DNA of 64,000 bases from Phanerodontia chrysosporium (lineage: Eukaryota; Basidiomycota; Agaricomycetes; Polyporales; Phanerochaetaceae): assembly GCA_001910725.1 (NCBI GenBank), contig MJGA01000001.1, forward strand, positions 124,001 to 188,000, written 5' to 3'. Every line of letters begins with the position of its first letter. Position 1 is the first letter of the stretch. The translations under genes and the position numbers were made by a program. Shown one piece after another: positions 12,639 through 26,261 of this stretch. Below the pieces are notes generated by a model. The model was not told the DNA's origin and made no database searches. It saw only the letters and a program-made list of their open reading frames with translations.

Positions 12639-15600
12639 TCAAATCCGGCTCCTCTGCCCTAGCCCCGGGATAAAAACGGGCGGCTGCCTGGACTCGCCCT
12701 CCTCATCGATGTCACCTGCAGCCCAAGCTGAGAGGTTTAGACGCGGCATCAAGCTGCCAGAATGCGACGACGCCGGTTGTGTCGCCCGTCGTATGGGAAC
12801 AGGAACTGCACTCGGCGTTGCAGTCGCTGCACCTGGCGACATGACCGGCGCGGCGGAGGTACTGGCGACCCTGAAACTTTGCACCTTCCGGCTAAGGCTT
12901 GAAGCACAGACTCCTTATCCGGCCTAGGGGCCTGACTTGCTACCTCAACATTTGAAGCAGCGCCTTCCTCTTGATTCATGAACGTGGTATGGATAGAAGA
13001 GTCTGACAAGCCCCGCGGTCGCAGCGTCCGCTCGAGTAGGGTATTTGACACGCCCTCGCGACTTTCTGAGCCTTCGGCCGATGCATTGTCGATGACTGCA
13101 TCTACGGCGCGAGACATCATAGGGCTAGCCGCTGCACGGGTAAGGGTGGCGTTGCGCATCGCGGCTCGCCCAATGGTAGCGCCACCCGCGAGGTCATACC
13201 GCCGCCCGCCCATACTTGTGGTACGTGCGGGTTTCGGCACGACGACCCACGGATCACCGGTGTTAGTCGCAGGGCGTGGTGCACCGGCAAAGATGTCCAT
13301 GACGCTTCTGGACGACTCGCCCGTGGTGGCTGGTGAGACCGAGCTGGAGCTGGCGCTGGCAGTAAGGAGGGAGACGTCGCCCCAGCTTCCCGAGTAGACG
13401 AGGTTGCTGTAACCGCACGTCCTGCCATAGCACTGGTGAACTCGACGTTCACAGTTGTCGTGGTCGCAGATAGCGCCGGCTCGCGCTTGGGGACGACTCG
13501 TGCAGGTGGGCGAGGAGTACCTCTGCTGACAGGACGCACAGGAGGCGATAGTGCTCGCGCAGCTGCATCTTCTTGAGGGGAGCCTCCGGGCAGCCCGAGC
13601 AACTTCGTGAGAGGGGCCATCCAACCCGTCGAAGATGGCGCTGCAGATGGCGCCTCACCAGTGCCCGCACCGGCCTTCGACGGGTGCAGCGCCATTTCGC
13701 TGACTTTAGGCGCGAGTGAAGGGTCCAGGATGACATCGTTGAGCGTGACACGTAATTGGCCCACTTCTGCAAACATGTCTTTAAAGAGCTTGAACAGAGC
13801 GCGTAGATCCCTTCGGGTACATGTAGTCGTTATCTTGTCGTCTTCGAGCCATGCGCGGAACTGTGTACGCAGAGCGTTGTTCTCGTTCAGTATGGCATTG
13901 ACTGTAGAACGTGAGAGATGAGATACGTCAGCGCCGAGGAGATTCTGCCGTTTCAGTCGGGTAGTGAGAGTCAGGGCATCGGCTTGGATTATGCGATTGA
14001 GCAGGGACGCGGTGCGCTCAACTATCACACCGACGACGGTAGGATTCGCGTCTGCTAATGTTGACGAGTCGGATTGTGCGTCGTGTGGTGATGGTTGGTC
14101 ACCCAAAATGCGAGGAAGGGGCGCCAGGCCCAAAGTACTCCTGGGAGTGCCTACGTCGTCCGTTTGTACGGCTTTGGAGCGAGTCAAGAGGAGGAGCGAC
14201 TTGTGAGCTGTGGGTTTAATGGGCGACTGCGGGTATTTCAGGTCGCTCTCCTCAAGGTCGAGGCTCCGATGTGAGGGTGCGTAACGGGTGCGACCACCGA
14301 CTGCTGATGTCTTCGTCCCTGACACGACAGGTGACAGCGGTCTGCGAGTTGAATCCGGAGTCAACGGCTCCTAAGCGGACAGGTCAGCATGCAACTTCAG
14401 TCATGCATGTTGCACACCACGTACAAACGCTCTTCTTCCAAAGCGCTCCGAACTCGAGGCCCGCTTGTCATGCGACGGTCCCGCTTTCTGCTGATTCGCG
14501 AAAATGGATGATAGCATGGAGGTAGCTGGGGCTGTTCCAACTCGGAAAGGGGAAGCCAAGGTAGCACTGTCGTCAAACACAGAAGACGAGACGCTGTCAT
14601 GGTGTCGATGTCTTGAAATGGTGCTTCCGCCTGCCCTATGCTCCTCTACTTCCTCCTGGAGGCTTCTGAGCTCCTCTCGCGTTTCGTTCAAAAGGCGTTG
14701 AAGTTCAGCGTTGTCCCGTTTCAATGATTCGTTGTCAGCTACCAGAGACTCGAGTACCTGGCTAACCTCGCTGTCCTCGGTTGTAGAATGATCCAGATGC
14801 TGCGTTGGTCGACCGTTAGCATGGTACAGTAACGTATATTGAGATACGAACATATCTGTGCACAGCGCGGAGCCGGTCTCTTGCATCTTTGATCATGTCT
14901 TCTGAGATACCCGCGGATGGGACAATTGAGCTTCGAGATCGTCACGGAGCCGATTGACTTGCTCCTGTAGTTTGGCTGTACTGTGATCAGCACCATGATG
15001 TGGGGAACATAGACGGAGTCGTACAGCATTTCTCCTTCAGAGACGCGGTTCGAGCTTCCGCAAGCTTAGCAGTTTGTATCGCACTGTTGCGTTCCTGTAG
15101 CAGGTCGTCTTTCTCCTGGAGGGCCCGGGCAAGTCTTGCATCTATTCCGACGTAGCGAGCATTCTGTGCCGACAGTTGAGCTATCTTCTCCTTCGATAGC
15201 TTCAGCTCTTCCAGCGTACTCTGGTGTGTCAGGTCAATGACTTCACTGTTGACCAACGCCTGAGAGAGTCGCTGGCGAGTGGGACGTTCAGTAACCTGGA
15301 GCACCTGAAGTCTGAGGGGCTCTGACCTTCTCTAGAACAGCGTTCTGAGCGGACGGTCAGCACGAATACCGCGTGTACACGCACGGAAGTGGACGCGTAC
15401 CTCGCGTACTAGCTCCGCAACTCGTGCATCTACTTCCTCCTGGGTTCGTTTGCTCGTCGAGTGGTCTTCAACTATGTCTTGAATACTCGATATACTGGCG
15501 CTCACGCTGTGGCCGGGCTTGATTGTCATATGAGGTTACAACGGCGTTCGACCAAGTCAAGTGGATGCACATACCTCGTGCCGTCGGACGAACGCCTCAT

Positions 15601-15911
15601 GTCTCTCCAGCAATGCTTGCCCGACCTCTGCGGGGGATGATGCTATTAGCTCTTGTGGACGAGTCGCAGGGCGTTGCAAACTCACCTGCACTCAGAATCA
15701 AGCGATTCTCGAGCTTGTTCTTCAGCGCCGACCATGCCCTGCTCGATTCACAGTCCTCCCGTCCACAGCAACAGATAGTCGCATCCGGCGGCTCAGGAGA
15801 TGGCACTCGGTTGAAGTTGGATAGAGCGGCAGTCAGGTCGTCGATGGTCGACGTAGCCTTGCGTAAGCTGCTGGGAGAGTCTGGAGACTCTGGCCTCAAT
15901 GTCGCGGACAT
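12639..15911 (-). CDS. Large coiled-coil protein, function unknown
   Basis: Multi-exon gene starting at the ATG at 15909-15911 (MSATLRPESPDSPSSLRKAT). Exon 1 holds a striking cysteine motif CCCGREDCESSRAW, followed by a conserved-looking helix (ALKNKLENRLILSAEVGQAL). Exons at about 15400-14400 are heptad-rich coiled coil (ELKLSKEKIAQLSAQNARY; LVADNESLKRDNAELQRLL). A further helical block at about 13690-14000 reads TCTRRDLRALFKLFKDMFAE and LRVTLNDVILDPSLAPKVSE. The C-terminal part is Ser/Pro/Thr-rich and probably disordered. The last frame change, somewhere within 12750-12917, needs one extra base. The mixture of a Cys motif, coiled coils and a conserved helical block suggests a scaffold or cytoskeletal/centromeric protein, but I do not recognise the family. 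Confidence 0.75.
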
Positions 15912-16404
15912 CTTTCAAGTTGCGGGGACTGCGCCTGGACAACGCAGCCAGTTATGTAGAGAATGGAGATGAGCCTCGTTGTCGCAGACTGTCGCTTGTT
16001 TGAATCTGCATGCAGACTGAAGTATGAAGGGGGTGTAGAAGGTCAGCCGCAGCGCATAAACACGCGGTAAGCACTCGCGAATCGCGACCGCGACCAACAC
16101 ATCGTTGGCATCCGGCGGCTGGCAACTCTCACATCCGCATGGGAAGGGGTAGGGTAGAAATGAGGTAGAAATGATGTATAGGTCTCCATGCAAAAATAAT
16201 CATAATATAGTGTACAGCGAACTATAGAGCACACATGCTAGACAGTAGATATTAGTGGGTACCGTAGGCATTACTTTGTGACGAGTCGATCCGAAAGCTA
16301 CACCAAATGACCCTAGGAGTCGCAAATTAAATAGTATGCACATGTAGAGCCCGTGAAAGACGTGAAGACAAGAGCATTAGTAGATAGCACACACCCTCAG
16401 AAGA
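15912..16404. other. Upstream of coiled-coil gene, 3' flank of RasGAP gene
   Basis: Holds the promoter of the coiled-coil gene and the 3' UTR of the RasGAP gene, both on the minus strand. A minus-strand frame at 15915-16193 is open but has no domain and no splice link. Confidence 0.45.
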
Positions 16405-19400
16405 TTACTCAATGATCTTTGACACCAACTCCGCAGTCCACTGGATCATGGGGACGGCCCGTGGGTCCAATGCAAAGCTGTAGGTGCTTGCCAGACCGTA
16501 CATCCCGACCTCTGCGAGTTCGCTGACCCGAGCGGATCCGTTGCCCTCGTCGACGGTACCCAGCGTCGACGCCGAGCCACGTAATACGGAAGCGTAGCGT
16601 GCATCCCGCATAGCGACGCGGAATATGATGGAGCACGCCATGAGGATAGAAGTCTTGGTAGCTGTAGCGAACGAGTCTTTGATTTTGTCTTGCAAGCATT
16701 CGAATCTGTTGGAAGGCAATATGAGCATAATGAACAATGATTTCGACAGGAGGGGGCGTACGCAGTAGACACGGTGTCTGGATAAGCCATAGCGATGTCC
16801 GAGACAATGTTGAATAGCATCTCCGTTTCGGTATCGTCCCCTTGAGACGAGCTCAACATCGTAGACACCAGCGCCGTCGCATAGAGAGCATGTAGGTTGT
16901 TTTGAATGCCTAGGAGCTCGAAAGGAACTCTGGACATATGGTCGTCATCTTCTTCAACAGGGAGCGCCTCTTCTGCAAGCCACGAACGATCAACGTTCGC
17001 ATCCTCCAGCAACATCTTGAACGACGTCACTGTCGTTGATAACGGGAGGAGGGCGATGAAGTAGCCGACGACGTCTGAACACAAGGGAGAGTCAGGACCA
17101 TCTCTGGCGTGGTTGTGATCCACGCAGGTCCGCGCCGTTATTCGGAGAAGGCTACGCAACGCTGCTTCAGCAGAGTCCCGCAGCATTTGGTGACGGACAC
17201 CCTTGAAAATGATGTGCGCCAATGTGTAGGAGAAGTTTGAGCGGAACGATATCCCTAGCAGCTGGTCGAGCTGTGTGGCGATCTCGTCCAAGGGCTCCCT
17301 GCTCTCCATCAGCGTGGTTGCCACACCCTTCCTTTTGAACATGTTTTGTTCGTGCATACGTTCCAAGGAGGCGCGCAAGAGATGAATGGCTTCGGCGTAG
17401 AGGCCCATGTGGCCAGATTGGAGCAGGGCAACTGCCAGCCAGAAGAGCTGCGTCAGATATCTCGAGGTAGTGGGGAGCGCTGCAACGATCTTGTGAATGC
17501 AACGAAGCATGCTGACCATCAGCGTAGAGTCGCAGTCATCGTAGTTCTTGAGCGCCGTCCTGAGAGCGACAAGCATCTGGTATAGCAAGTCGTCATCGAC
17601 GTCTGAGGTCGCCAGAATGCTGAGTGTGACGAAGGCCCGAGTTTGGATAGCGGGTGATATCTGGAACGCGGACGATGTCACGAGCCCCATCCACCGGGCT
17701 CGCCACATGTTCAGTAGGGCTGCTACGAGAATCAGCATAGTGATACGATGTGATAGGCATCGGACACTCACACTTCGATCCTGCAAGAGTCTCCATCACA
17801 CGCGCGAGCAGTTGTGCAAGCTTCTCCAATCCGTCTAGGTACTGCCTGTCGTTTGCTGGGTCGTACACCGCGTAGTCGCTCGTGGGGTCGGACGGATGAG
17901 ACCGAAGATCTTGAGTGTCTCTGCAGATGCGAACTCGTCCAAAAGAGACTGGATCTCCGGTGTTGCAGTGCCTTCCCCAGACGTCGATCGGGCGAGGTAA
18001 GTTGAATGCAGCTGGTTCACGACCATGCCATAGACTGATGTACGGACGAGCAGTTGACCCGTGCCAGCGAGCAAGCTGACGAAGTGCGCACATTCGGGAC
18101 GAAGACCTGACCGTGTGACACATGGCGAGGAAGGTAGTTCGCGACAAGAGTGAGGCGAGTAAGGCAGGCCAATTCGTTCCAGTGGACGCTGTCGGCAAGT
18201 GACCTCGTCGGTGGTCCATGTGACGTCTTCCCAAGGACCTTGCGAATGCGGGACAGAAGTCGGCCTCGCACGTGGATCGATCGCAGGGCTGACATCGTGT
18301 CTGCGACTGTCTCACATCGCTGCGAGCCAATGCCACCATCGACCGCGGCTCGCATCAACTCGTCAACAACGATGTTGACTAGATCGCTGTCTGACTCCGC
18401 AATCTCTCTCCAAATGTGCTTTTGACCGACCGAGTGAACCTGTTTTGGAGCAATGTGAGCAGTGGATCGAGTCTCACCATGAGTTGACTTACCTCCGTAT
18501 CGCCCACCGTCAAATCGATCAACGCCCGCACGCAGTCTCGCAGCTTCGCCCCAGAATGATCATACAAGCGGTTGGATGGATCGGTGAATTGCGCCAGATT
18601 CCTGACCCAAGGGCTCAAGTACTGCAGGCAACTGATACGTTGCGCTACTGGCAGCTTGCCTATACCGGTAGCCACTTCTTGAATGAAGTCAAGCGTAAGC
18701 TGAGGGGCGAACACCGCAAGCTTGTCGCTAAGCTGCGAGACGAAGGCGCTGGCTCGTCCTGGGACGAAGATAGCTGCGACAGATCTCTGTCAGAGCCCTT
18801 GCTTGCGTTGGATCGTGCGCACCTTTTGTGGGAACGACGGGCTTTCCCTCGAAGTCCAGATACGTGCATACAGAGCAAAGGAGCTCGTACGAGGCAACGC
18901 GAAGTTCCTCGTTGTCGCTACCAATGTTGACCATCCGATGTGAAGCAGCGTAGCTACGACGTTCGATAGCTTCGAGAACCGCTCCGATCCCGGGATTTGC
19001 ACCTGCTTCATGCTTCCCTTTGCAGCACGGATTGTCTGCGACCGACTGTATGAGCACATTCCAGTACGCTTCCGGTGACAAATGTTCGTACCTTGACAAT
19101 CGCATCACGGTCTACGGAGGTGAAGTACAAAGTACTACCATGCCGAATTTTCCGGATGATGAACTCGTTCTGTTCATGACCCGTAGCCACATTGTACACG
19201 TCGCTGATGTCGGCGAGGGGAATGATCTCCGTGGCACGGCAGGATAGCGTGTTGCTGATGAGGGTCGCCTTCAACTGTGAGACGTTGAAATGTCAGTCAA
19301 CCAATAAATCTTGTCGTTAGGTAATACTCACTGCGACGATTCGAATGTGTGTCTGTGCCACCCGCAGTGTGACAGGAATGCGAATCGGCTGGTTGTGCCT

Positions 19401-22400
19401 CATGTAGACGTCCGTGAACTCCTCGCCGTGTTCGTCCTCTTGCTCAACTAATTGTGACAGGTCAGTGCAATGCCTTGCAAAGCGGTATAGATACTCACAG
19501 GCCTGCTGGAGGCAGGGCATCCGCGTTCCGAGAGGGTAGTTACGTAGCAGCTCAGACGTCGAGGTATGCATTGCATATCCCTCCGAAAGGGACACGCCTG
19601 GAACTAATTAGCTTTTCTGCGGGACGAACACGGCCCGACACGTACCGCCTGTAAGGTTATATAACCTGCGCATATACCTCAGGGCCAGGGCGTTCGGAGT
19701 GAGCATGCGTGACATCTTGAACCGGCGGCGTATGTCCGCAGGGGTCATCTCGTAAACAAACTTCAGCCAATGGACTGGCACTTGCGAGTTGGGCGTGAAG
19801 GCAGTCCAATCGAAGATGATGTCGAAATCTCGGTTGACATACATGGGAGACATGAGAGTCTGGCAGGCTTTGAGTATCCATCCATACACCAGAAGATACC
19901 TCAGACTGACCTTGAAGACATAGAATAGGAGCAGCTCCAGGTCAAGCGCTTCCACATCGATTTTGGATACGCGCATCACGAAGATCGCAGGTTGGTCCTA
20001 CGAGCTGTGAGCAACCTGTACACAGCAAAATGTGAAAGTCGCTTACCCGAGGCGAATCCGCAGGCGCAAAGAGGTGTTGGACGGAGGACGTATCCCTGTG
20101 ACTAAACCGACTCATGAGGGATCGGTAATCTTCGTGTTGGTCACTCGTCAGCTCAGATCGCTGGGGAATCATAGCCGACTGGTTTCCGTCAATCAGCGAG
20201 GAGCAGATGCTGCCCCATAGCCGTTTGCCAGGCGCAGGATCAGGGCCTTCCTCGTTGGCGTCTTCGGCCTTGCTCGTGCTCAAGAGCTCCTTGCCAACCT
20301 TGTCAGCGTGCTTCTCGAAGAAGCGATGCAGCACTATTGCGTCAGTCTCATCGAAAGGCGTGTCCAACCATTCTTCATGCCCATCCTCAGGTGGGGTGTA
20401 TTTCTGAGCCACGCATTGAGAAATAGAGACAGCTGGAAAAGAAACAGCCACCTACGTTGATCTCGCTCAGGTAGCGCGTCACGTTCACGATATTGGCACG
20501 TAGGAAGTCGTTCAAGGGCACCATGTGGACCTCTTTGCCGAAGAAGATATTGTTGGCCAAGTTCTGCATGATCTTGGCGATGTTCATGAGACCACGCCGA
20601 AGGACAGGATCTGGCGGAACTTCGACATCCACGATTCCCGGGTTTACGATGGCAGGAGAGATGAACCTGAATAACATGGGGTTACGACAGGCACTGACGG
20701 AGGAAGTAGGGAACTTACCTCAAGAAGATGAAAGCTCCTAACGTTTGAAACTTCGCTTCCGGCCAGACATCGTTCCTAGGGCAGGTAAGCACAGATGATG
20801 GTTCTATCTGGACACCGACACTTACACTGCTTTGCCCATGTGTGCACAGATCTCGCGAAACATCCTGTAGTTCATAAGCAAGTACCAACTCTTTCGACGA
20901 CACCATCACGTACGAGGGAATTGCAGGAGCAGACGCCGAGACGATCTCAAGGAAGGCAGACGCAACGTAGATGAGGTCGCGCTTGTTCTGCTCGTAGTCC
21001 ATGTTGGGAGCCTTGCTGGGGTCTAGGTCATACGCGTGGCCGGGCGGCAGAGAGGACATCGTCTTGATGAGAGGCTGGATCAGGTTCCGGAGGTAGTTGT
21101 AACCGTAGACCCGCGCGAAAGCAGACAGGAACCGCGTGCAGATGGAATTGCCTCTGAACAAGCTCGCCTCGTTCTCTATAGGACGGTCAGACACATCCTT
21201 GGATGCTCGAATTAATGACGACACGTACCCGTGCTGTTAATCTCCTTGTCGATCATCGCCTTGATGAGGCTCATGAGTTTAGACCTCGTGTCGAAGAGGT
21301 TCAACATAACGTTGATGATCTGGTCTGCTTCGCCGGGAGGACAGCACGAGCAAATGGCCAGTGCGAGTTCGGTCTGAGGGATGAGATATCAGCAAAACCA
21401 TCCTCCTGGACGGCCAAGACAGACTAACCTCTCCGTTCTTGATCAACTATTGAAAATGTCAGCAAGGTCGTCTTCTCACGAAGGTGTGAACATACCTCGA
21501 CCAACTTATCCTGCTTCGCGCCAGCCGTCGGCTCCTTCTGCGGGTCGAACCTGATTCCTTTGGCGACAACGCGAGCAAAGACGTGAGCGAAGATAACCCG
21601 CTGCGCAGGATCGGCATCATAGGTCATCGGCAGGCAGTGCTTGATGCCGAACTCGGTGTTCGCACTGATCAGCGACGCCAGGCCATTGATGATGAGCTCG
21701 CGCAAGTCAACATCCTTGTTGGGCATCTTCGACTTGAGCCGAGTTAGCTTCCCCGTTCCATCTGTAGACGGACACCTACCTGAGAGTGGCTCGTTTGTTC
21801 CGAAAGACCGTCGTCCAACATCTAGGACAGCACGTCAGCTTCAGCGCCGCGGTAAATACAGGAGGCACATACCGTAGGATCGAGGCGCTGGAGCATCTTG
21901 AACAGGAAGTTGGAGTACCGGATGAACAGGCGTGCAACGCTGTGTCCGGGCTCCTCCTGCTGGCCGTCCTCAGACTGCAAGTCGAGCTTGTCGAAGAGCT
22001 TCACTGCGGTACGCAGCGCGGCGACGTTGAGCTCACGCATGTTCCGCATGACCTCCGGTTCAGTGTACTACTGGGGCTTAGCGTCGAGGACCCATGCGGC
22101 GCCATCGCAAGACACTCACCACAGTGAAGTCCTGGGGCCATTCGACAACAAAGTCTGCTATGCCTGCGCGTGACAGGCCGTCCTTGCGGATCGACAGCGA
22201 ATCGGAGTGGTCCAGGTATGTGTCGCAGAGGAGGCAGAATTTGATCTTCAGGCGCACCGTTGACGAGTCCACGATACGCGTGATGAGTGACGCGACAGTG
22301 CACAGCGTCGCCATCACGTCCATGCCGCGTAGCTCTTCGCCGCTGGGGCATTCTCGATAATAACCTTGAGTATCATCGTGAACTGTATCGCACGTCAGAT

Positions 22401-25400
22401 ATGATCAACCAAGGCCTGGGATGATGGCGCATGGGCGAACCTGATCCAAGAAGACGGCCACTTCATGATGTGCTAGCTTATTTTCCTTCTCGATCTCAAG
22501 CAGCACCCTGGAGAGCAGCACATCGAATTGAATCTCCGGTCAATTGACGCACTCCCAGAAAGCGACAGACCTCTGCAGTTCCCGTAGGATCAGGGGATAT
22601 ATCCGCGGGTGGGCCTCAGAAGAGAGCGCTTCTCTCGTCAGGTCGCGGACCTTCTCGATGTCGAGGACGAGCAGATCGACGAGCTCAGAGATGAACCCTT
22701 CGAGGAGCGGCTTCGGATCGCGGAGGATGCGCAGGCTGTCGGGCAGGTACCGCGCGGGGATGATCGCAGCCAGCGCGGACGGGTCGTGGATCGTGTCGGC
22801 GACCGGCAGGCACGTCGCGCCGAACGCGGTCAGGAACAGCGTCAAGTTGTGCCATTGCATTTGTCGCTCCTTTATGATTTTCAGCATGTCCTCTCTGCGC
22901 GGGCTCGTGTAGTTTACCTCTGCAGTCAGCGAGCCGTCGCCGCTCGGGAGCGGGCCGTCGTCCAGCGTGTCCATCGAGGTCGGGCTGCTCATCTCCCGGA
23001 GCGTGCACCAGCGCCAGTAGCACTCCTGCCAGACGGCGATGTGCGTCGGCGTGGGCATCGCGAGGACTCGCATGAGCTTGCGGATACGCTTCTGATCGGC
23101 AATCCGGCCTGGGCGACAAGGTCAGCGAACACCAACCTTTGGCAGCCGAAGCGCAAGAGCGCACCGAGGAGCATCCACTTGGGGTCTCCGAGTTGTTCAA
23201 ACACAGGGTAGCGCCTCGCCTTCTCTTCTTCGCTGCCGACATGCTGCGGCGGGTTGCCCCTCTGCCGCTCCGCACCTGCAATGAGACGCAAGCACGTCGC
23301 GGCCATCGCCGATGTGTGTCGCTCTGCAGAGGTGAGCGTCACCATGAACGCGATCTCGGCGATGGCGAACGCCGGGACGCGTTCTGGCGTCAGCTGAATG
23401 TGGAGTACCTTGTCTGTGGTTGTACGCGTGAACCGGTAGAGCAGCTCGTACGCCATCTCCATCCACATCTTTTGGGCTTGGAAGTCCGTGCGGCACGCCA
23501 GCAGGGTCATCCCGAAGGAAGCCATCGTCCCCGAGCTGCAATGCCCGCGCCTTCAGCTCAGGCTGCACAACAGACCCAGACGACCACGTACCCGCAATGC
23601 GCCATCCACTTCGAACCGTTGATGAAAGCCAACGAATCAGGAGGGGATGCTCGAATACCTTCTTGAATATACCGAATCGTCTTGGCGATGCCCCATTTGA
23701 TCGAGGAATCCGACGGCGACTGCCACTGCTCGAGAGTCTGTGCAATCCACCGGCCTCATTATCGGGATTGAGGCCATCTAGAAACCAGAAGATATCAGCG
23801 CGCCAGAGAGCCATCGTCGCGTGAATAGCGAGCTCGCGATCAGGAAGCGTCTCGGTAGTATATCGCTTTGCCTTTGGCCGGTAGTTCGCCTTCTTCATCA
23901 GGCCATTGGCATCAACCTCGCTGCGACGGGTTATCGCGCTCTACAGACCAGAATCAACTGGGTACACGGACAGCTGAGAAGGCGAGAGCGCACATGGAAG
24001 ATGCCATACAAGCGCGGCATAACTTGTGCCTTCAGCTCATGCAATGGCTTTTGCCATGGCACGCGCGGAGACTAGCAGCGACCGTTAGCGCAACCCAAGC
24101 ACCAGGGGGGGAAACGGCCGAACCTCCGTGACCAAGGTCAAACACGCCTTGATCGCCGAAATCTTAACGGCGTCCGACATTTCGGGCTGAAGGGCCTGCA
24201 TGATGATGGGCGTGCTCTCGTTCGGGGCAGGAACCGGAAGAGGGTCACGAGCGCGTCGGCGACGAGCGCGACGTCGATCTCGTCCTGGCACTCCCAGAAC
24301 GGGCGCGAGTTGCCGCCCCACTTGCTGAGCACGACCTTGACCTCGTGCGCGAGGTCGTACGCCATCGCCTGCAGCGGCACCTCGTCGCCCGGCTGGATGC
24401 GCGACGCCGCGCGGCACACGTCCAGGATGCAGATGATCGCGACCTCGGACGCGCGCGACGGGTGCAGCATCGTCCGCACGAGGACCTGCACAAACCCGCG
24501 CTCCTAGAACGTTTTGGCGTCAGCACACCACAAGTGTTGACGAAATCCCGATCGAAAAAAAAAAAAACGCTGACCTTCCGCCCGTGCAACGGGATCCCGC
24601 CGCCAGAGTGCAGATCGTACTCGGACTTGATCCTGTCGTTGCTGATGCACATGAGCACAGTCAGCGCGGGCCAGACGGCCGCCTTGTTCGTGTTCTCGAC
24701 CATCTGGTACAGGATGTCGAACACGCGCTCTGGCGTGCCCTCGAGCCGGCGATGGTGCCGCTGCGCATCATCGAACTCTTCCTGGTGGAACTCGATCCAG
24801 TTCCACACCGCCGTGCGCAGCGGCGCCGCGATGGCGGTCTGGGCCTCGCGGCGCATGTTGACCAGTAGCGATGAGAGCTCTGCAGGGTCTGATGTGTAAT
24901 CGTGCGCATGCAAGGGCGGGAGGGAGAAACGCACCATGCAGAAGCTGCACGAGACGCGCCCTGTCCAGCCAGCAGTGTGTCATGAGCCGCACGTCCATGA
25001 TATCCGGGTCCGCTTCGCTGTCGCTGGCGAGTGCATGGATCTTGCCCTTGATGCGGGAGAAAACGACGGGCCAATTAGATGCTGATAGATGGTATACAAC
25101 GCGTCCGGAAAACTTGGCGATTAGTGCATGCATCGAAGATATCGAACTGCAGAGTGTGGGAGACGTGCGCTCATAGGAAGTCGAATGTTGTGGAAACGCG
25201 ACCGTGTTGGGGATGCTCGGCCCAGCGGGCACACGGATCCGCATGAAGGACGGCACCTTGGTCCTCGCGATCTCGGCCTTGGTCGAGGACCCCACGTTGG
25301 GCGCCGGTCCGCTGGGGATGCTGTCCACGGAGGAGGTGACCTCGACAGACTCGATCGACTCGAGGTCGTGGTACGATGCGTTGAACTCGAAGTTGGCCGC

Positions 25401-26261
25401 AGACATGAGGCGCTCCTGCGGGGGCGCAGCCTGCCGGAGGAACATGACCATCACGCTGAGGATGTACCGCGCACAGTTCTCGTCGATCGGCGCCGGCTCT
25501 ATCCAGGGCGAGAGGTTGCCCAGCTGCTCGGCCGAGGCCTGCCGGCCGCGGGGCATGCGCTGCGACGCGGAGTCGGCGTTGCTCGTGACGGACGGCGGGC
25601 CGTGCGCGCGCGCGCCGAGGCGGGACTCTGGCCGTGTGTTGTTGTCGTCGTCGCGCTTCTTCCAGCGCGAGGCCATCGCCATCGAGAGCACCTTGAGGAC
25701 GAAGAGCTGCGACTGGAGGACCTCGAGGACCATTGGGCCCGTGACGTCGAAATTCTGCTGGGAAGACCACGCGGATGAGGGCCCCCGTGCGCGCGCGGGC
25801 GGACGATGTCTCGGACACGTACCTTGTGCAGCTTCTCGAGGAGCTCCGTGAGGGCCCAGGCGACGATGTCGGGCGAGTCGCGCGAGATGTCGACGAGCGC
25901 GTCGACCGTCTGGCGGATCGGGTCGTCGTTCTCGACCTCGGGGAGCGCGGTGCCCGAGTAGCATGGCAACTGCAGGGGGGTGCGGGTGCTCAGCGTTCGG
26001 CCCGCAGTGCGCGGCGGCGCCGTGGGCGCAAGGGATGACACGCACCTTGGCCTTGAGCCTGTTGATCAGGACGACGACCATCTTCTGCTGCGGCGTGCCC
26101 GCGGCAGCGGCGCCGTTCGAGGTGCTCGAGTACGGCGAGCTGCCGTGGATCACGGTCGGCGAAGGGCCCGCTACGCTGGTGTTCGAGCCGTTGCTGCGGT
26201 GCACACGCCCGGCGGCGTGCGGCTGGGTCGTCGCGGCGGTGGAGGCGCGTCGTGCGGGCAT
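16405..26261 (-). CDS. IRA1: Neurofibromin/Ira-type Ras GTPase-activating protein
   Basis: Very large gene (roughly 2,800-2,900 residues, about 20 introns) for the negative regulator that stimulates Ras GTP hydrolysis. The start ATG is at 26259-26261 (MPARRASTAATTQP). A long helical N-terminal half runs from 26.0 to 21.5 kb. The RasGAP domain has the arginine-finger motif SLFRGNSICTRF (Arg codon at 21153-21155) and FRFISPAIVNPG (about 20640). The Sec14/CRAL-TRIO module (DFDIIFDWTAFTPNSQVPVH, about 19800) and PH-like module (DVYNVATGHEQNEFIIRKI, about 19150) follow, and a long C-terminal repeat-like region ends at TAA 16405-16407. Single bases appear to be missing at 24224-24227, 18420-18423, about 18084-18090 and 17884-17887, and perhaps about 23113. 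This order of domains is diagnostic for NF1/Ira. Expected to sit at membranes and control the Ras-cAMP or MAPK output. Confidence 0.92.

Noticed and set aside
23103..23130. 28-nt intron in the RasGAP gene
   Set aside because: Too short for a spliceosomal intron. A single missing base gives a continuous reading FADLVAQGRIADQKRIRKLM.
25128..25851. Long overlapping frames antisense to the RasGAP N-terminus
   Set aside because: High GC keeps all frames open; only the minus-strand frame has recognisable, spliceable sequence continuing into the RasGAP gene.
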